This document shows positions 54,698 to 63,919 of a stretch of 64,000 nucleotides of DNA, in pieces; the stretch's first letter is position 1, and each line of letters opens with the position of its first letter. The stretch is from Vibrio sp. CB1-14. GTDB lineage: Bacteria > Pseudomonadota > Gammaproteobacteria > Enterobacterales > Vibrionaceae. The stretch covers positions 558,001 to 622,000 of the forward strand of contig NZ_CP115921.1 in assembly GCF_040412085.2 (NCBI RefSeq), given 5' to 3'. A program made the translations under genes and the position numbers. The notes beneath the pieces are model-generated. The model searched no databases. It was not told the origin of the DNA and saw only the letters and a list, made by a program, of their open reading frames with translations.

Positions 54698-54957
54698 TTT
54701 GTCGCCTCGTTGTTTTTGTCGTTAGTGTCCAGTGTAAACCAAGTTGGTTCAGTGACTAGCCATTTTCGGAACTCAACACAAGCTAATTTTCGCAAGGAAA
54801 GCTTCATAGCATTGTCATCTAAGTTTCAAATTTTCGCGTGAAAGTAACGACTTACTAAATGCTTAAATTAATCGTCTGGCAAAATTTCAAAAAACGCCAA
54901 AGCTCTGTCTATACTGAGGCAGAGTTTGATGAGAAACGTCATTTTATGAGGGTGGCT

Positions 54958-55359
54958 ATGTCTAATGTAGATTTTCGTCTTGGTAAGAAACCGTTCTACG
55001 ACAACAAGCGGTTTCGACGTGGGTTTGCAAAATCCGGAGACTTTACCATTGCCGAAGAGGAAATATTGATCCGCTTCGGAGATACGATGAACTTACTTGA
55101 AGGTGGCGAACTCGCCCCTGAATCTGAAGAGGAGCGCCATTTTCTACAAGCTGTCGCCGATGAACAGCAAGCGGAAAGCAAGCTTGAGAAAACGTGGATC
55201 AAATACATCCATCTAGCTCGAGACCGGAAGAAGTTCCATACTCTAAATGGGAAAAAGGCGGCCGCGACCGAAAGCGTCGAGGACGAGTCTGATTATGATG
55301 ATAGCAACGCCGATATTGGTAACGACATCGTCGATGACGAGCCACGCTCAGACGACTAA
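54958..55359 (+). CDS. maoP: MaoP-like (DUF413) protein
   Basis: 133 residues. RLGKKPFYDNKRFRRGFAKSGDFTIAEEEILIRFG and EKTWIKYIHLARDRKKFHTLNGKK match the YifE/MaoP family; MaoP acts with the maoS site to organise the Ori macrodomain in E. coli. The acidic C-terminal tail (DESDYDDSNADIGND...) is longer than in E. coli. ATG 54958 has GAGG six bases upstream, and upstream in-frame codons to 54859 are not conserved-looking. No dam/seqA neighbourhood visible. Confidence 0.88.
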   Translation: MSNVDFRLGKKPFYDNKRFRRGFAKSGDFTIAEEEILIRFGDTMNLLEGGELAPESEEERHFLQAVADEQQAESKLEKTWIKYIHLARDRKKFHTLNGKKAAATESVEDESDYDDSNADIGNDIVDDEPRSDD

Positions 55360-55397
55360 TCGCCAGCGTTATTCGCGCTGACATTGAAGCGACTTAC

Positions 55398-55419
55398 GCC
55401 CAACGGCAGTTGGGCCTTT
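55398..55419 (+). terminator. Terminator of the maoP-like gene
   Basis: 7-bp stem GCCCAAC/GTTGGGC with GGCA loop followed by CTTTGTCT, 38 bp after the stop. Confidence 0.7.
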
Positions 55420-55450
55420 GTCTATGTATTCAAACTAACGAGGCAATTGT

Positions 55451-55693
55451 TCAAGCAGGTATCAAAGCCCATCGAATGGTTGAACGCGATTTAGGCATTC
55501 TGCAAGCATTGCAATAATAGCTTACGTTGCCACACGCTTTCATGGCATCCAGCTTTGTGTCGCAATCAGGACAAAATGGCGTTTTATTGAAGCTCACCTG
55601 GCACTGAGTGCAAGTGCGACCTTCCTCATTTTCCACTTCAATCTTGCATGTTGGGCAGGTCAACCTTAGTGCTTGAATCGCTGCGTGATCCAT
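55451..55693 (-). CDS. Zinc-ribbon protein (YfgJ-like)
   Basis: 80 residues with four CxxC pairs (TCPTCK, TCTQCQ, FCPDCD, YYCNACR), the double zinc ribbon of the YfgJ/DUF1407 family. Cytoplasmic, function unknown. AAGGTAG sits six bases before the start. Confidence 0.85.
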   Translation of the reverse strand: MDHAAIQALRLTCPTCKIEVENEEGRTCTQCQVSFNKTPFCPDCDTKLDAMKACGNVSYYCNACRMPKSRSTIRWALIPA

Positions 55694-56009
55694 GTTCTAC
55701 CTTTTACTTAGCGCTTCTCTCAACCTGTTCAAGAAGGCAAACAACTACAGATAGCTCAGTATAATTCCTCACCGCTATTGAAGACAAAACCACCTCGCAC
55801 TGACAATTAAAGTTCCACATAGATACCGTCAGCAAGTATTTGATACTTTGATTCATTAGCCTAACCCCTGTTCACTGTTCTCATTAACGCCAACTGAACT
55901 AATATTGAACAAAGACAATTTTATCGATTGCCACCCCGGAAATGAGAGTAAGAGTTATTTACAATTAATGGCATTAAGATGCCTATTTACTGCGGGTAAG
56001 GAGAACACC
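55694..56009. other. Intergenic region before the phosphohexomutase gene
   Basis: 316 bp. A reading frame open from 55905 is in frame with the downstream mutase but its sequence is not family-like; no promoter or operator stands out. Confidence 0.4.
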
Positions 56010-57719
56010 ATGACCACAGCCATCACTCAATGGTTAGCACGAGATCCGGATTCAAAAACTCGTCAAGAGCTTCAACAGCTTATCGATAGCAACAGTCAGC
56101 AAGAACTGAAAGATAGATTCAGTACACGTCTAGCTTTTGGTACCGCAGGACTCAGAGGCAAAGTCGGCGCCGGTCCCAACCGAATGAATCGACTCGTCAT
56201 CCAAGAAACCGCAACAGGGCTTGGGCAATATCTGCTTGAGCAAATAGATAATGCGGACACGCGAGGCGTTATCGTCGGCTATGATGGTCGAATCGATTCA
56301 AAACAGTTTGCTCACGATACCGCCAGCGTGCTTACCGCAATGGGTATCAAGGTCTATTTGACCAGCCAAGTAGCGGCAACGCCGATTGTCGCCTATGGCG
56401 TGAAAAAATTTAACGCCGCCGCAGCGGTCGTGGTCACAGCGAGCCACAATCCGCCAGAATATAACGGCTTTAAAGTCTATTGGGAAAATGGCGCGCAAAT
56501 CATCCCGCCCCATGACACTGGCATCGCAAGTAAAATTGACCAAGCCACGACCAAACCACTCACTTTATTGCCTCTAGAGCAAGCGAGCGAACAAGGCCTG
56601 CTGGAATGGCTAAAAGAAGACTACTACCAATCCTATCGTAGTGCGATGAATGGCAATCCACTGCTTAAACGTAGCAATTGCACGGACGTTTCCATTGCCT
56701 ATACCGCGATGCATGGTGTGGGCGCCGAAATGGCAGAAACCTTACTCGCCGATGCCGGATTTCAGAACGTAGCCAGCGTTGCAGAGCAGCGCGAGCCTGA
56801 TGGCAGCTTCCCCACGGGCAGCTTCCCCACGGTCAACTTCCCAAATCCGGAAGAAGCGGGCGCTATGGATATGGTGATGGCGCTTGGAAAAACGCACGAT
56901 GCGGATATTGCCTGCGCGAATGACCCAGACGCTGATCGCTTTGCCGTTGCGGTAAGATGCGAAGATGGCGAGTATCAGATGTTAACTGGTGACCAAGTGG
57001 GCGCGCTGTTTGCCGATTACCTATTGGAAAATCAGCCAAATGCGCTGGTTGGCAATACGATTGTGTCTTCCAGACTATTGAGTGCGATAGCCAAAGCGCA
57101 CGGCGCGCAATACTATCAAACACTCACTGGCTTTAAGTGGCTCACCAACATCGCTATGGAGCAACAAAGCGAAGCCCATCCGTTTCTCTTTGCCTACGAA
57201 GAGGCGCTTGGCTATACCATTGGAAGTCAAGTATGGGATAAAGATGGTCTGTCTGCTTTGGTTGCCTTTGCCCAACTAACAAGCGAGCTAAAAGCGCAAG
57301 GCAAAACCATCTGGGACAAAATCGAAGCCTTGTATCGACAACATGGCTTCTATTGCAATGCGCAGCGCAGTATTGCGCTCGATCCAAACTCGCCACCTAT
57401 CGGTGACAAGTTACGGAAGCAACCACCAAAACAGATTGCAGGGCAAAAGGTCATCGTGACTGAGGATCTTAAGTCTTCAACACGTTTGTTAGCCAACGGT
57501 ACGACTGAGCACATCAATTTACCTGCCAGTGATGTACTTATTTACATCCGTGAGGATAAATCGCGTGTGATCGTGCGCCCTTCTGGCACCGAGCCTAAAT
57601 TGAAGTGTTACTACGAAGTGATCAGCGATTTTCCCACCAGCATGGATTACGCATCAGCCAACCAACATGCAGAAGACAAAATGAACGCGCTTATTTTGGC
57701 ACATCAACAGAGTCTATAA
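56010..57719 (+). CDS. Alpha-D-phosphohexomutase (phosphoglucomutase/phosphomannomutase) with a 5-residue duplication
   Basis: 569 residues. Catalytic serine loop VVTASHNPPEYNGFKVYW, metal loop CANDPDADRFAVAV, sugar loop FAYEEALGYTIG and phosphate loop VRPSGTEPKLKCYYEV are all present, as in PgcA-type PGM/PMM enzymes that interconvert hexose-1- and 6-phosphates. N-terminal FGTAGLRGKVGAGPNRMN is typical. Start at 56010 (AAGGAG upstream). A perfect 15-bp tandem duplication (56802-56831) turns the usual DGSFPTVNFPNPEE into a version with GSFPT twice. Confidence 0.92.
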   Translation: MTTAITQWLARDPDSKTRQELQQLIDSNSQQELKDRFSTRLAFGTAGLRGKVGAGPNRMNRLVIQETATGLGQYLLEQIDNADTRGVIVGYDGRIDSKQFAHDTASVLTAMGIKVYLTSQVAATPIVAYGVKKFNAAAAVVVTASHNPPEYNGFKVYWENGAQIIPPHDTGIASKIDQATTKPLTLLPLEQASEQGLLEWLKEDYYQSYRSAMNGNPLLKRSNCTDVSIAYTAMHGVGAEMAETLLADAGFQNVASVAEQREPDGSFPTGSFPTVNFPNPEEAGAMDMVMALGKTHDADIACANDPDADRFAVAVRCEDGEYQMLTGDQVGALFADYLLENQPNALVGNTIVSSRLLSAIAKAHGAQYYQTLTGFKWLTNIAMEQQSEAHPFLFAYEEALGYTIGSQVWDKDGLSALVAFAQLTSELKAQGKTIWDKIEALYRQHGFYCNAQRSIALDPNSPPIGDKLRKQPPKQIAGQKVIVTEDLKSSTRLLANGTTEHINLPASDVLIYIREDKSRVIVRPSGTEPKLKCYYEVISDFPTSMDYASANQHAEDKMNALILAHQQSL

Positions 57720-57729
57720 GTATAAACAA

Positions 57730-57752
57730 GGAGCGACTCATCGCTCCCTGTT
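57730..57752 (+). terminator. Terminator of the phosphohexomutase gene
   Basis: 7-bp stem GGAGCGA/TCGCTCC, CTCA loop, then CTGTTTT, ten bases after the stop. Confidence 0.8.
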
Positions 57753-57769
57753 TTGATTGCCTTAGTGAC

Positions 57770-58637
57770 TTACAAATACTTGCCTACAAAAGAGACCACG
57801 GTAGAAACGTATTTTGGCGAGTCGAACACGTCAGCGCTGTGACCTACCCCTTTTTCAATATACAGCGCATTCTCAACACCAAACTCATCAAGCTTAGCCT
57901 TGAGCTGCTCACTTTGTGAATGCGGCACACGCTTATCTTCATCACCATGAAGGAGTATGTACGCCGGCGAGTCGGCACCAATATAAGTGGTTGTGGAGGC
58001 CTCAATCGCCACATCAGGAATACCACTCGGAATCCCACCTAAAAAAACGTGATACGGAAGACTTCGCTGACGCCTTTTTATTTCCTTTATTACCTAGAGC
58101 CAAGAGATCCGTCGGCCCAAAGAAACTCACCACAGCCGCTACTTGGTACTTTGGCGAAGAGATAAAACCAACTTCTTTATGCGCATTGAGAGCCCCGACG
58201 AGCCCCGCCAAGTGACCACCCGCAGAACGCCCCATCAGCACTATGTTGCTGGCATCAACTTGGTATTGCGCAGCGTTATCGTACAAATAGTTGAGCGCAT
58301 CGTTGATGTCCGCCACTGGCGCTGGAAAAGTAGCCTCTCCACTCAGACGGTAATCCACTGAAGCGAGCGCGTAACCGCGCTCTAGAAACGAGTTCAATAA
58401 CAGTGGATTCTTGGTCGGGATGGCATCTTTCGAGCCTCGTTTCCAAGCACCACCATGTACCCAAATTAATAGCGGCGCAGGTTGAGTCGTTGTAACGGTT
58501 GGCAAGTACAAATCCAAAGCCAATGTCTTGTCACCGACCTGTTTAAAAACAATCTCTTTACGAACGGTATAGTTAGCGTTCGCTAAGCTAACGGGCAGCA
58601 GAAAAAGCAGCATGATTATCAGTGTTTTTTTCATCAA
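57770..58637 (-). pseudogene. Exported alpha/beta hydrolase (esterase) broken by one frameshift
   Basis: The 5' part (58014-58637) encodes signal peptide MMKKTLIIMLLFLLPVSLAN, LIWVHGGAWKRGSK (oxyanion), VDYRLSGEATFPAPVADI and GRSAGGHLAGLVG (nucleophile Ser). It is cut off by a stop at 58014-58016. The missing third, with SPAYILLHGDEDKRVPHSQS (Asp) and GVGHSADVF (His), continues in another frame to 57770. Removing one T from a seven-T tract (58041-58047) restores a continuous protein reading RFLGGIPSGIPDVAIEAS. Either a real frameshift, slippage or a sequencing error. 58 bp after the TonB-receptor stop, probably one operon. Confidence 0.85.
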
Positions 58638-58695
58638 TAGTTCTCTATCTCAGAGGCGCGAAACAAAGCCGCACGCCAAAGCAAAACAGTCAGGT

Positions 58696-60606
58696 TTAGA
58701 ACGAAGTGTTGATAGCTAACCAGTAACGACGCCCATCTTCAACATAACCGTACTCTTCATAATTCGTTTGCTTATCAAGTAGGTTATAGATACCCGCCAT
58801 CAAACGTACATTGTTTGAAACTTGCCAGTTTCCACCCACATCAACGTAAGTCGCCGCTGGAGCAAGACTATTGCGTGAGTCTTTCGTTATTGTATCTGCT
58901 TCTTTGTCACGATATGAAACACGCATCCAAGAGCGGATATCTGGACGAATAGCCCAGTCAGCGTTCAAATTAACAAGGTGTCTAGGCATTTGAGTCAACG
59001 GCTGTCCTTTATCCGCACCCGATTTTTTCTCACTATGCGTAAAGGTATAGCTGGCAGCAATTTTTACTGAGTCCGTTAGCTGTTTGGCTATCGCAGCTTC
59101 TGTACCATAGGTGACGGCATCCTCAACATTGACGTACGTCGCATCACATGCTCTCCCTGTACAGCTGTCATCAATATTGACCTTATCAATTTTGTCCTTA
59201 AAGTCGTTATAAAACAGCGTGATGTTCGATGTTAAAGAGCCGTTGCCAACAAAATAAACCCCGAGCTCGGTATTCACCGACGTTTCTGGTTTTAGGTCTG
59301 GGTTGCCGTAAACATCACATCGGCCGTTACAGCTCTCCTGAACCCAATCTCCTTCCATCTCGGTGAGACTCGGCGCTTTATAACCCGTGGAAACACCGCC
59401 CTTTACCGTCCAAGCTTGGTCCACACTCCAAACCCCGTATAGACGTGGACTAAACTGTGATTCAAACTGCTGATTATTGTCGTAACGAAGTCCAGCTGTT
59501 AGTGTGAAATTATCGAGAAGATACCATTCATCTTCGGCGAACAGTGACCACTGAGCGTTCTTAAATACATACTGGGTATTATCAAGCTCTTGCTGTTCAA
59601 AGGCTGCGCCGAGTGTTAGGAAGTGACCGCTCAAAGGCAACGACCATTGAGAGTTAACATTGGTATTTTCAACTGTTAGCTCTCGGCCAACGTTTTCTAC
59701 CCGCTCCTGACTCACATAGGACGCGCCGCTACCCCAAAGGTAATTGCCATCGTGAGCAAGGCCAATAGCATTACGATTATTTTGTGTTTCTGACGTTGAG
59801 ATTCGCGTTTTACCTTCTGTATTCACTCGCTTTTGGTCGTGATACGCGTAGTCGAGCGTAAAAGTGTCCGTGTCCGTAGGTGTGAGGTATAAAGAGGCGC
59901 GATAGTTTTCTAGATCTTTACCACCGTTGGCATACAGTATTTCATCTTCAACCCGCTGTTGATATAAGCCGGTGATAGAGGCACTAAGTAGATCTTTAAT
60001 GATCGGCCCCGCTAAGTGCAGCTCCCCTTGATACTTGTTACCAAATTTCGGGTTTTCTTGCAGAGTCGCCTCAGCACGCAAATTGCCGTGCCACTCTTGA
60101 TAGTCTTTGCGGGTAATCACATTAATCACACCACCAATCGCATCGGAACCATACAAGGTTGACATGGGTCCCCGCACAACTTCAATTCGCTCAATAGCGC
60201 TCAAAGGCGGGAGCCAATCTTGTTCAAAACCACCACCGCTGCTCACTTGCGTTTGACGGCCTGACTGTTTGCGTCCATCAACAAGAATCGCCGTGTAATC
60301 TGACGGCATACCTCGCAGCGAAATCTCTTGCCTAGAACCGCCACCGGTGACGACAACGCCAGGAAGATCCCGAATAGCATCAGTGAGATCACGATATGAA
60401 CGGTTTTCAATCTGTTCTCGGTCAATCACGCTGATCGATGCCGGAGCCTGAGTGACGAGTTGTTCGTGACCAGAAGCAGTGACAACCATGGTCTCCATAG
60501 CTTCTGAAGCCTTCTCGTCAGAAACAGCAGGAAAAGATAAGGTAAACAAGCTGATGCAAACGGCACCAGCATAGCTAGAAACGTTGAGGTGGTGAATAGA
60601 CGACAT
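58696..60606 (-). CDS. TonB-dependent outer-membrane receptor (siderophore receptor, IrgA/FepA-like)
   Basis: 636 residues. Signal peptide ends near FPAVS; TonB box METMVVTAS; plug domain ASISVIDREQIENRSYRDLTDAIRDLPGVVVTGGG, MPSDYTAILVDGRKQSGRQTQ, RIEVVRGPMSTLYGSDAIGGVINVITRK; then a 22-strand-type barrel ending in Phe (YWLAINTSF). Similar in pattern to catecholate siderophore receptors such as IrgA/FepA/CirA. Start ATG 60606; the open frame to 60645 begins at TTG inside the Fur box. A Fur-like site (60629-60645) indicates iron repression. Confidence 0.92.
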   Translation of the reverse strand: MSSIHHLNVSSYAGAVCISLFTLSFPAVSDEKASEAMETMVVTASGHEQLVTQAPASISVIDREQIENRSYRDLTDAIRDLPGVVVTGGGSRQEISLRGMPSDYTAILVDGRKQSGRQTQVSSGGGFEQDWLPPLSAIERIEVVRGPMSTLYGSDAIGGVINVITRKDYQEWHGNLRAEATLQENPKFGNKYQGELHLAGPIIKDLLSASITGLYQQRVEDEILYANGGKDLENYRASLYLTPTDTDTFTLDYAYHDQKRVNTEGKTRISTSETQNNRNAIGLAHDGNYLWGSGASYVSQERVENVGRELTVENTNVNSQWSLPLSGHFLTLGAAFEQQELDNTQYVFKNAQWSLFAEDEWYLLDNFTLTAGLRYDNNQQFESQFSPRLYGVWSVDQAWTVKGGVSTGYKAPSLTEMEGDWVQESCNGRCDVYGNPDLKPETSVNTELGVYFVGNGSLTSNITLFYNDFKDKIDKVNIDDSCTGRACDATYVNVEDAVTYGTEAAIAKQLTDSVKIAASYTFTHSEKKSGADKGQPLTQMPRHLVNLNADWAIRPDIRSWMRVSYRDKEADTITKDSRNSLAPAATYVDVGGNWQVSNNVRLMAGIYNLLDKQTNYEEYGYVEDGRRYWLAINTSF

Positions 60607-60628
60607 GGGTTGGCAAACTTTCTTGTTA

Positions 60629-60645
60629 TTGATAATCGTTATCAA
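60629..60645 (-). promoter_or_regulatory. Fur box upstream of the TonB receptor
   Basis: TTGATAATCGTTATCAA, a near-perfect palindrome differing at one base from the TGATAATCATTATCA Fur core; 23 bp before the receptor start. Confidence 0.85.
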
Positions 60646-60734
60646 TTAAACAATCAAAACAGTTTCACCACAACCATTACAGTATCTAGAACATCGAATG
60701 TGGCTATCCGCATTGTGCATAATATCTGCCACAC

Positions 60735-61485
60735 TTATGCTACTGCTTGTCCATCAGAATATTGTTTTTTAAACAGATCTCGAATCCACTCACACATTGA
60801 ATCCTCATGAAATCGCTTGTGCCAGTATAGGTAGACAGATTGAAAGTCCAATTTCAGCTCTTCAGGAACGTCACGGACGATAAGTCTCTCATCTTTAGCG
60901 GCCTCTTGCGCGAAAGGCGTGGGAAGGTGGAAAATAACATCTGACTCAGCAGCAATACTTGCCGCAGAACTGAAATTCACGTTTAGCCACTAACATTCGG
61001 TAAAGGTTTTGTTCCGATGTCGGAGGTTGATGGGATGACAAAACAAAATGTACATCTCCGGCCACCAGCGCATCAAAATGGCGTTGTGCGGTCGTATCGA
61101 TACTCACCACCATATTTGGTGCCCTCTCACGAATCTCGGAGACTATGCTTGGCATTAAGGTATTGACCTACGGCAGAAGACCGAAAAACCTCACAACACT
61201 GGCGTCTTGTTTTGGCTCAAAAGCCTGTTTGTGAACCAAAACCTCAAGGCTGTTGATTACGGTGTTAATGTCCGCCTTGATACTAACCGCTTTTGGGGTG
61301 AGTTCATAACCGGCATGAGTTCAAACAAGTAGCTCATCTGAAAACAAAAGTCTCATTTTCTGCAGCGCGCGACTTACAGAAGATTGACTAATATTCATTG
61401 CCAAAGCGGTATTCGAGACATGCTTTTCATCCAACAAGGTTTTTAGAATCGTCAAAGAGTTAATATCAAATTGAGATAAGTTCAT
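60735..61485 (-). pseudogene. LysR-family regulator, decayed
   Basis: Reading from ATG 61485: NLSQFDINSLTILKTLLDEK then NTALAMNISQSSVSRALQKM, a LysR helix-turn-helix. In-frame stops occur at codon 55 (61321-61323, where LLV-THAGYELTPKA expects Arg, CGA to TGA) and codon 106 (61168-61170), then a frameshift near 60946-60980 moves to the frame ending at 60735 (ASIAAESDVIFHLPTPFAQEAA). Three separate lesions show a true pseudogene, possibly the former regulator of the neighbouring receptor. Confidence 0.85.
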
Positions 61486-61573
61486 TAGCTTTGGTGTCTT
61501 TATATGTCTTGTCGTTCAAATAGTACAAGTAATTGCGGACGAACGTAAATATCTAGCTTGTACAACTGACTTC

Positions 61574-62500
61574 TCAAACCGGAGATTGCTTAACGCTAGT
61601 TAAACACTCATAAAATGCATTTGCAGCAGGAGACAATGCGGTCTTTGCTCCCTTTAATACAACCGAAAAGTCACTCGTAAACCACCATTGTTCTGGATTA
61701 ACAGCCACCAGCGCCTGTTGAGAACGGTTGCTTTCAATAAGATGACTGGGAAGAAAACTCAAATGCGTCCCCGCCATCGCGAGCAAAGCGCCAGATTCAA
61801 CGTTCCAGCCATCGATGAGTTTTAGTTGTTGGTACTGCTCAACATTCAAAAGCTTACGCATTACCTCAGAAGCGTAGCCACCAATGTTAATGCGTCGCCC
61901 CTCAAGCGAGTGATTGCGAGTTTCAATTTCCTTTGCAACGTCTTCGCGCGCAAAGAGATAACTCTTCTCAGTGAACAGAAACTCAGCATGACTGAAGGCA
62001 TCAAGTTGATGTTCAGCAAGAACGACTATCATCATGTCTAGCTGTCCCTTCGCCAGCTTTTCATTTAATAATGTGTAATCCCCAACCTCGAGCGTGAGCT
62101 CGACGCTGTCACTCAACTTATAAAAATTCTCGATGGCGGCCGGAACAGGATTACTAGGAAGCGTAATCGTATTATCGAGAATACCAACGCGCACCTGCCC
62201 CGTCAGTATTGACTGTACGCCCTTCAATTTAAAGGCAAAATCACTAAGCACATTACTCAGTTCATTTGCATAACCATACACAGTGTGTCCTTCACTTGTT
62301 AAATCAAAACCACTTCGACCACGCTTACAAAGCGTCACGCCCAAGCTCTTTTCGAGTTCTATCAACTGATTACTCAGCACTGGCTGACTCAGCCCAGTAC
62401 TTACGGTAGCATTGCTGATGCCGCCATGCTCAACGATCTCGCAGAAAATCTCTAATCGTCTCAGGTCGCGCTTGTCCAGTTTCTCAATATGAATAGCCAT
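61574..62500 (-). CDS. LysR-family transcriptional regulator
   Basis: 308 residues: KRDLRRLEIFCEIVEHGGISNATVSTGLSQPVLSNQLIELEKSLGVTLCKRGRSGFDLT (winged helix) and an effector domain typical of LysR proteins. Divergent from the NCS1 permease and DUF917 genes (117-bp gap), so it probably controls them, with a hydantoin- or pyrimidine-like inducer by inference. Confidence 0.85.
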   Translation of the reverse strand: MAIHIEKLDKRDLRRLEIFCEIVEHGGISNATVSTGLSQPVLSNQLIELEKSLGVTLCKRGRSGFDLTSEGHTVYGYANELSNVLSDFAFKLKGVQSILTGQVRVGILDNTITLPSNPVPAAIENFYKLSDSVELTLEVGDYTLLNEKLAKGQLDMMIVVLAEHQLDAFSHAEFLFTEKSYLFAREDVAKEIETRNHSLEGRRINIGGYASEVMRKLLNVEQYQQLKLIDGWNVESGALLAMAGTHLSFLPSHLIESNRSQQALVAVNPEQWWFTSDFSVVLKGAKTALSPAANAFYECLTSVKQSPV

Positions 62501-62617
62501 AACTTAATACATAACCAAAAACGAATGTTTGCATCTAATAATATGTATTTATTTGTATGTAACAAGCTGCTAACTTTTTTTATGTGAACTTTATGGATAA
62601 TTATTTAGGAGCTTAGG

Positions 62618-63919
62618 ATGGCGAACACACAAACAGCACGGAAGATTGATGACTTTGAGTTAGAGCCCGTACCCGAGAGAGCAAAACGCTCGTGGTACGT
62701 CATCAGCCTGATCTGGCTTGCAATTGGTATTGATATCTCTGGCCTGTTCTTGGGTGCGTTTCTAAGTACCGGGCTTACTATTCACGATGCCCTATTTGCG
62801 ACCTTCACTGGTTCTGCCATTCTCGCCGTACTCGCCATGCTTTGCGCCAATATTGGTTTCCAATCTGGCGTCTCAACACCATTAATGAGTAGCTCTGTAT
62901 TTGGTCGTCACGGTGGTAAGGTCCTCGGCGCCATCAATGGTGTTTCTCTTGTTGGCTGGTTCGCGTTTCAGGCGGACTTTTTCGCCTACATACTTGTCGA
63001 TGCGCTAGCGCAGTATGACATCGCCGTTTCCCACTTTGCTGCGCTTGTTGGCGGTGGCGTACTAATGATGATCACCGCAATCTATGGTGTCAGAGCGCTC
63101 GGTAAGCTTAGCGCCTATTCAGTACCACTGATGGTGACACTGATTACCGTTGGCCTATTTATGGCGGCAGGTGCACAAAGCGCAGGTGACAAGGTTATTG
63201 AGTCTCCACTATCTATGGGTGAAGCTATTTCCTATGTCATGTCGATTTGGATCCTCGCTGCTGTCGCGGCTCCTGATATTGCCCGCTACGCGAAAACGCG
63301 CAAAGACGCCATTCTCGGTGCCGGTTTTGGCTTCCTATTTGGTAACAGCGCAACGATTGTGGTTGCCCTGCTGCTCACACAAATGACCGGCTCCGACGAC
63401 CTAGTGAACGTGTTCTTCGGTATTGGTTTGGGCATGGCAGCGATTATCGTGCTGGTTTTTGCTCAGTGGACGACAAACAGCAGTAACCTTGTATCAGGCG
63501 CTTTGGGTATGTCGGTTGTGTTGCCGAATGTGCCGCGTCCTATTTTGGTCATCATGATGACCATTCTTGGCCTCGCTATCGCGCAACTTGGCATGATCGA
63601 TATGTTTACTGCGTTTCTCACACTTCTAGGGGTGACGATTGCGCCCTCAGCAGGTGTTTACCTAGCTCAATACTACTTCTTAGATAAGTCTGCACTTGAG
63701 TTTGAACGTATTCAAAGTGCGCCAAACTGGATGCTAAAAGGCTTGGTTGCTTGGGCATTTGGTAGCGCGGTGAGTGCATGCACCGCAGGCGAGTTCTTCA
63801 ACCTATTCTCATTAACCAGTATTTCTGCGATTGACGGTATTCTTGCGTCCTTTGTTGCCTACATTGTGCTTGTAAAGCTGTCAGTATCAAATAAGGAAGC
63901 GGTTCGTGATTTTCAATGA
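62618..63919 (+). CDS. NCS1-family nucleobase/hydantoin permease (CodB-like)
   Basis: 433 residues, about twelve transmembrane segments. Hallmarks: SWYVISLIWLAIGIDISGLFLGAFLSTGL, SGVSTPLMSSSVFGRHGGKVLGAINGVSLVGWFAFQADFFA and IWILAAVAAPDIARYAKTRKDAI, as in cytosine permease CodB and hydantoin transporter relatives. AGGAG lies before the start. Its 3' end overlaps the start of a DUF917 gene by 14 bp, so both probably act on the same ring compound. Confidence 0.88.
   Translation: MANTQTARKIDDFELEPVPERAKRSWYVISLIWLAIGIDISGLFLGAFLSTGLTIHDALFATFTGSAILAVLAMLCANIGFQSGVSTPLMSSSVFGRHGGKVLGAINGVSLVGWFAFQADFFAYILVDALAQYDIAVSHFAALVGGGVLMMITAIYGVRALGKLSAYSVPLMVTLITVGLFMAAGAQSAGDKVIESPLSMGEAISYVMSIWILAAVAAPDIARYAKTRKDAILGAGFGFLFGNSATIVVALLLTQMTGSDDLVNVFFGIGLGMAAIIVLVFAQWTTNSSNLVSGALGMSVVLPNVPRPILVIMMTILGLAIAQLGMIDMFTAFLTLLGVTIAPSAGVYLAQYYFLDKSALEFERIQSAPNWMLKGLVAWAFGSAVSACTAGEFFNLFSLTSISAIDGILASFVAYIVLVKLSVSNKEAVRDFQ

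Noticed and set aside
54859..54957. Longer start for the maoP-like gene
   Set aside because: The extra 33 residues do not match the family, and the internal ATG has a proper ribosome site.
60606..60645. TTG start of the TonB receptor inside the Fur box
   Set aside because: Would place coding sequence over the operator; ATG 60606 gives a good signal peptide.
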